Shown in pieces: positions 62,342 to 64,000 of a stretch of DNA of 64,000 bases. The position numbers and the translations under genes were made by a program. Position 1 is the stretch's first letter, and each line of letters opens with the position of its first letter. The DNA lies in contig NZ_JACSQT010000009.1 in the NCBI RefSeq assembly GCF_014836495.1, forward strand, positions 157,373 through 221,372, written 5' to 3'. The notes under the pieces were generated by a model. The model was given only the letters and a program-made list of their open reading frames with translations, had not been told where the DNA came from and made no database searches. This stretch comes from Cytobacillus stercorigallinarum. GTDB lineage: Bacteria > Bacillota > Bacilli > Bacillales > Cytobacillaceae.

Positions 62342-62369
62342 TTGACAAAAATCTGAAAAACATTATTAT
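62342..62369 (+). promoter_or_regulatory. Sigma-A-type promoter of the peptide transporter
   Basis: TTGACA (62342), 16 bases, TATTAT (62364); TATAGT three bases on is an alternative -10 with a 19-base spacer. 29 bases upstream of the start codon. Confidence 0.6.
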
Positions 62370-62397
62370 AGTATAAGTAAAAAAAGGAGGAAATTAA

Positions 62398-63885
62398 ATG
62401 TCTGACGACAAACAACGCATTGTCGATAGTGTGCCTCAGAAGGGATTTTTTGGACATCCTAAAGGTTTATTCACACTATTTTTCACTGAATTTTGGGAGC
62501 GCTTTTCCTACTACGGAATGAGAGCCATCCTTGTTTTCTACATGTATTATGAAGTTTCACAAGGCGGTTTAGGGCTTAGTCAAACGACGGCTTTATCTAT
62601 AATGTCTATATATGGTTCACTTGTTTACATGTCTGGAATCATTGGCGGTTGGTTCGCTGACAGAATATTTGGTACTTCTAAAGCTATTTTCTATGGCGGA
62701 ATCCTAATTATGCTTGGACATATCGCATTAGCTATTCCTGGAAGCATTGCCATGTTCTTTGTATCCATGGTATTAATTGTTTTGGGAACAGGGTTATTAA
62801 AGCCTAATGTATCAAGTGTCGTAGGAGATATATACAGCGAAAGCGATAGTCGCCGCGATGCAGGGTTCAGTATTTTCTATATGGGGATTAACCTTGGTGG
62901 TTTCCTTGCTCCTCTAATCGTTGGTTCACTAATGGATACAAGTTTCCATCTTGGATTTGGTGTGGCTGCGGTTGGTATGTTTGTTGGATTAGTCACTTTC
63001 CAAGTAACTAAGAAAAAGTATTTAGGTCTAGCAGGAACTCAAGTGCCTAACCCATTAGCACCACATGAAAAGAAACGAGTATTTACACAAATAGGAATAG
63101 GTACTCTTATTGTTGCTATTCTAATCGCTGTAGGTATTCCTACTGGATATTTAACATTTGACAGTCTTGTCTTTATTGTCGGAATTTTAGGAGTAGGAAT
63201 TCCAATCGTTTACTTTACTGTTATGTACAAAAGTGAGAAAACGACAGATGTGGAACGCTCAAGATTAATTGCCTACATACCTTTGTTTATTGCAGCAGTT
63301 ATGTTTTGGGCCATTCAAGAGCAAGGTTCAACAATCTTAGCCAGCTATGCAGACAATCGTACGGATTTACAATTTATGGGCATCACTATTTCTCCAGCAT
63401 GGTTCCAATCTCTTAATCCTTTATTCATTATTGTATTGGCACCAATGTTTGCTTGGTTATGGGTGAAGCTTGGTGATCGTCAACCTACGATTCCACAAAA
63501 GTTCTCTCTCGGATTACTATTTGCAGGTCTTTCTTTTATCGTTATCCTTGTACCTGGATATTTTGCTGATGAAGGTGCATTAGTAAGCCCACTTTGGTTA
63601 GTATTAAGCTATTTTATTGTTGTACTTGGTGAACTTTGTTTATCACCAGTTGGTTTATCAGCAACGACAAAACTAGCTCCTACTGCATTCTCTGCACAAA
63701 CAATGAGCCTTTGGTTCTTAGCAAGTGCAGCAGCTCAGGCTATCAATGCACAAGTGGTTAGATTTTATTCAGCTGATACAGAAGTACTTTACTTCGGTAT
63801 TATTGGTGGTTTATCCATTGTACTTTCAATCGTTCTTTTCTTGGTTGCACCAAAAATCCAGAAAAAGATGCGAGGAATTAGATAA
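62398..63885 (+). CDS. dtpT: POT-family proton-dependent di/tripeptide transporter
   Basis: 495 residues with twelve to fourteen membrane helices. The POT proton-coupling motif is FTEFWERFSYYGMRAIL (ExxERFxYY) in helix 1. The second PTR2 motif region is FSIFYMGINLGGFLAPLIVG, and LVLSYFIVVLGELCLSPVGLS is the third. It imports di- and tripeptides with protons. AAGGAGG precedes the ATG. It is divergent from the partition operon and monocistronic. Confidence 0.94.
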   Translation: MSDDKQRIVDSVPQKGFFGHPKGLFTLFFTEFWERFSYYGMRAILVFYMYYEVSQGGLGLSQTTALSIMSIYGSLVYMSGIIGGWFADRIFGTSKAIFYGGILIMLGHIALAIPGSIAMFFVSMVLIVLGTGLLKPNVSSVVGDIYSESDSRRDAGFSIFYMGINLGGFLAPLIVGSLMDTSFHLGFGVAAVGMFVGLVTFQVTKKKYLGLAGTQVPNPLAPHEKKRVFTQIGIGTLIVAILIAVGIPTGYLTFDSLVFIVGILGVGIPIVYFTVMYKSEKTTDVERSRLIAYIPLFIAAVMFWAIQEQGSTILASYADNRTDLQFMGITISPAWFQSLNPLFIIVLAPMFAWLWVKLGDRQPTIPQKFSLGLLFAGLSFIVILVPGYFADEGALVSPLWLVLSYFIVVLGELCLSPVGLSATTKLAPTAFSAQTMSLWFLASAAAQAINAQVVRFYSADTEVLYFGIIGGLSIVLSIVLFLVAPKIQKKMRGIR

Positions 63886-63898
63886 ATTTCTAAAAAAA

Positions 63899-63974
63899 GA
63901 TGAACCTATACGACGGTTCATCTCAGACCGTAGACAAACCCCACCTTTGCATTAAAGTGAAGGTGGGGTTTTCT
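63899..63974 (+). terminator. Double hairpin terminator of dtpT
   Basis: GATGAACC / GGTTCATC (63899-63922) is a first hairpin without a T-run. AACCCCACCTT / AAGGTGGGGTT (63937-63970, 12-base loop) is followed by TT and is the terminator proper. Confidence 0.88.
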
Positions 63975-64000
63975 GTTATTTTAAAAGATTTTTCTTCTTT

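Overview
The window reads as chromosomal DNA of a low-GC, endospore-forming member of the Bacillaceae. Support: spore genes (pbpG, rsfA, cwlJ, gerQ), a bacillithiol gene (bshB2), coproporphyrin-type haem synthesis (hemQ), strong AGGAGG-type ribosome sites with frequent GTG/TTG starts, and a gene order speB-speE-pbpG-ywhD-ywhC-ywhB-ywgA-ywfO-rsfA-lipL-pta-hemQ-cwlJ-gerQ-ywdK-ywdI-ung that matches the Bacillus subtilis chromosome left of the origin. A near-perfect Spo0J/ParB parS site just downstream of ung fits that origin-proximal placement. No rRNA, tRNA, insertion sequence, CRISPR array or prophage structural cluster was seen.

Layout. 1-14.7 kb: the conserved block above, plus a 56-residue Cys-rich protein upstream of ung. 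14.8-20.1 kb: an accessory stretch with a racemase-like protein lacking the usual second Cys, small membrane proteins, decayed coding remnants, and a 619-residue protein made of twenty-four 14-residue HAEG repeats ending in a peptidase-G2-type domain. 20.2-29.5 kb: a putative sigma-54 regulon. A sensor kinase with a solute-binding ectodomain and an NtrC-class regulator (GAFTGA loop) lie next to an operon of a TAXI-type binding lipoprotein and a PotABCD-like ABC transporter. A consensus -24/-12 promoter and a cluster of TTGCCG half-sites precede that operon. 29.6-30.1 kb: a stress protein behind a SigB-type promoter. 30.2-39.8 kb: a ywr-like group (two-subunit chromate transporter, gamma-glutamyltransferase, Lrp/AsnC regulator) with a five-gene peptide transporter inserted. 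40-45.6 kb: molybdopterin genes, XRE regulator plus peptide deformylase, pyridoxine/HMP kinase, and YojF-BshB2. 45.6-56.9 kb: START-like protein, sugar dehydrogenase-like lipoprotein, short-chain fatty acid transporter, a frameshifted MerR regulator with an ABC exporter, an ABC-2 transporter, YjiH, and Cys-tRNA(Pro) deacylase. 56.9-59.5 kb: an alpha-glucosidase and a thioredoxin-reductase-like enzyme. 59.5-62 kb: a plasmid-type partition locus. It has a DnaA-box cluster, a ParR-like gene, a ParM/StbA actin gene, and an array of paired GTWWAC hexamers largely phased by about 21 bp that looks like its centromere. 62.4-63.9 kb: a POT-family peptide transporter.

The two most noteworthy systems are (i) the chromosomal ParM-ParR-centromere locus with adjoining DnaA boxes, in the same window as a ParB-type parS site, and (ii) the self-contained sigma-54 circuit that appears to control a hybrid TAXI/ABC uptake operon. 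All functional calls come from reading the sequence and family knowledge. No database search was run.
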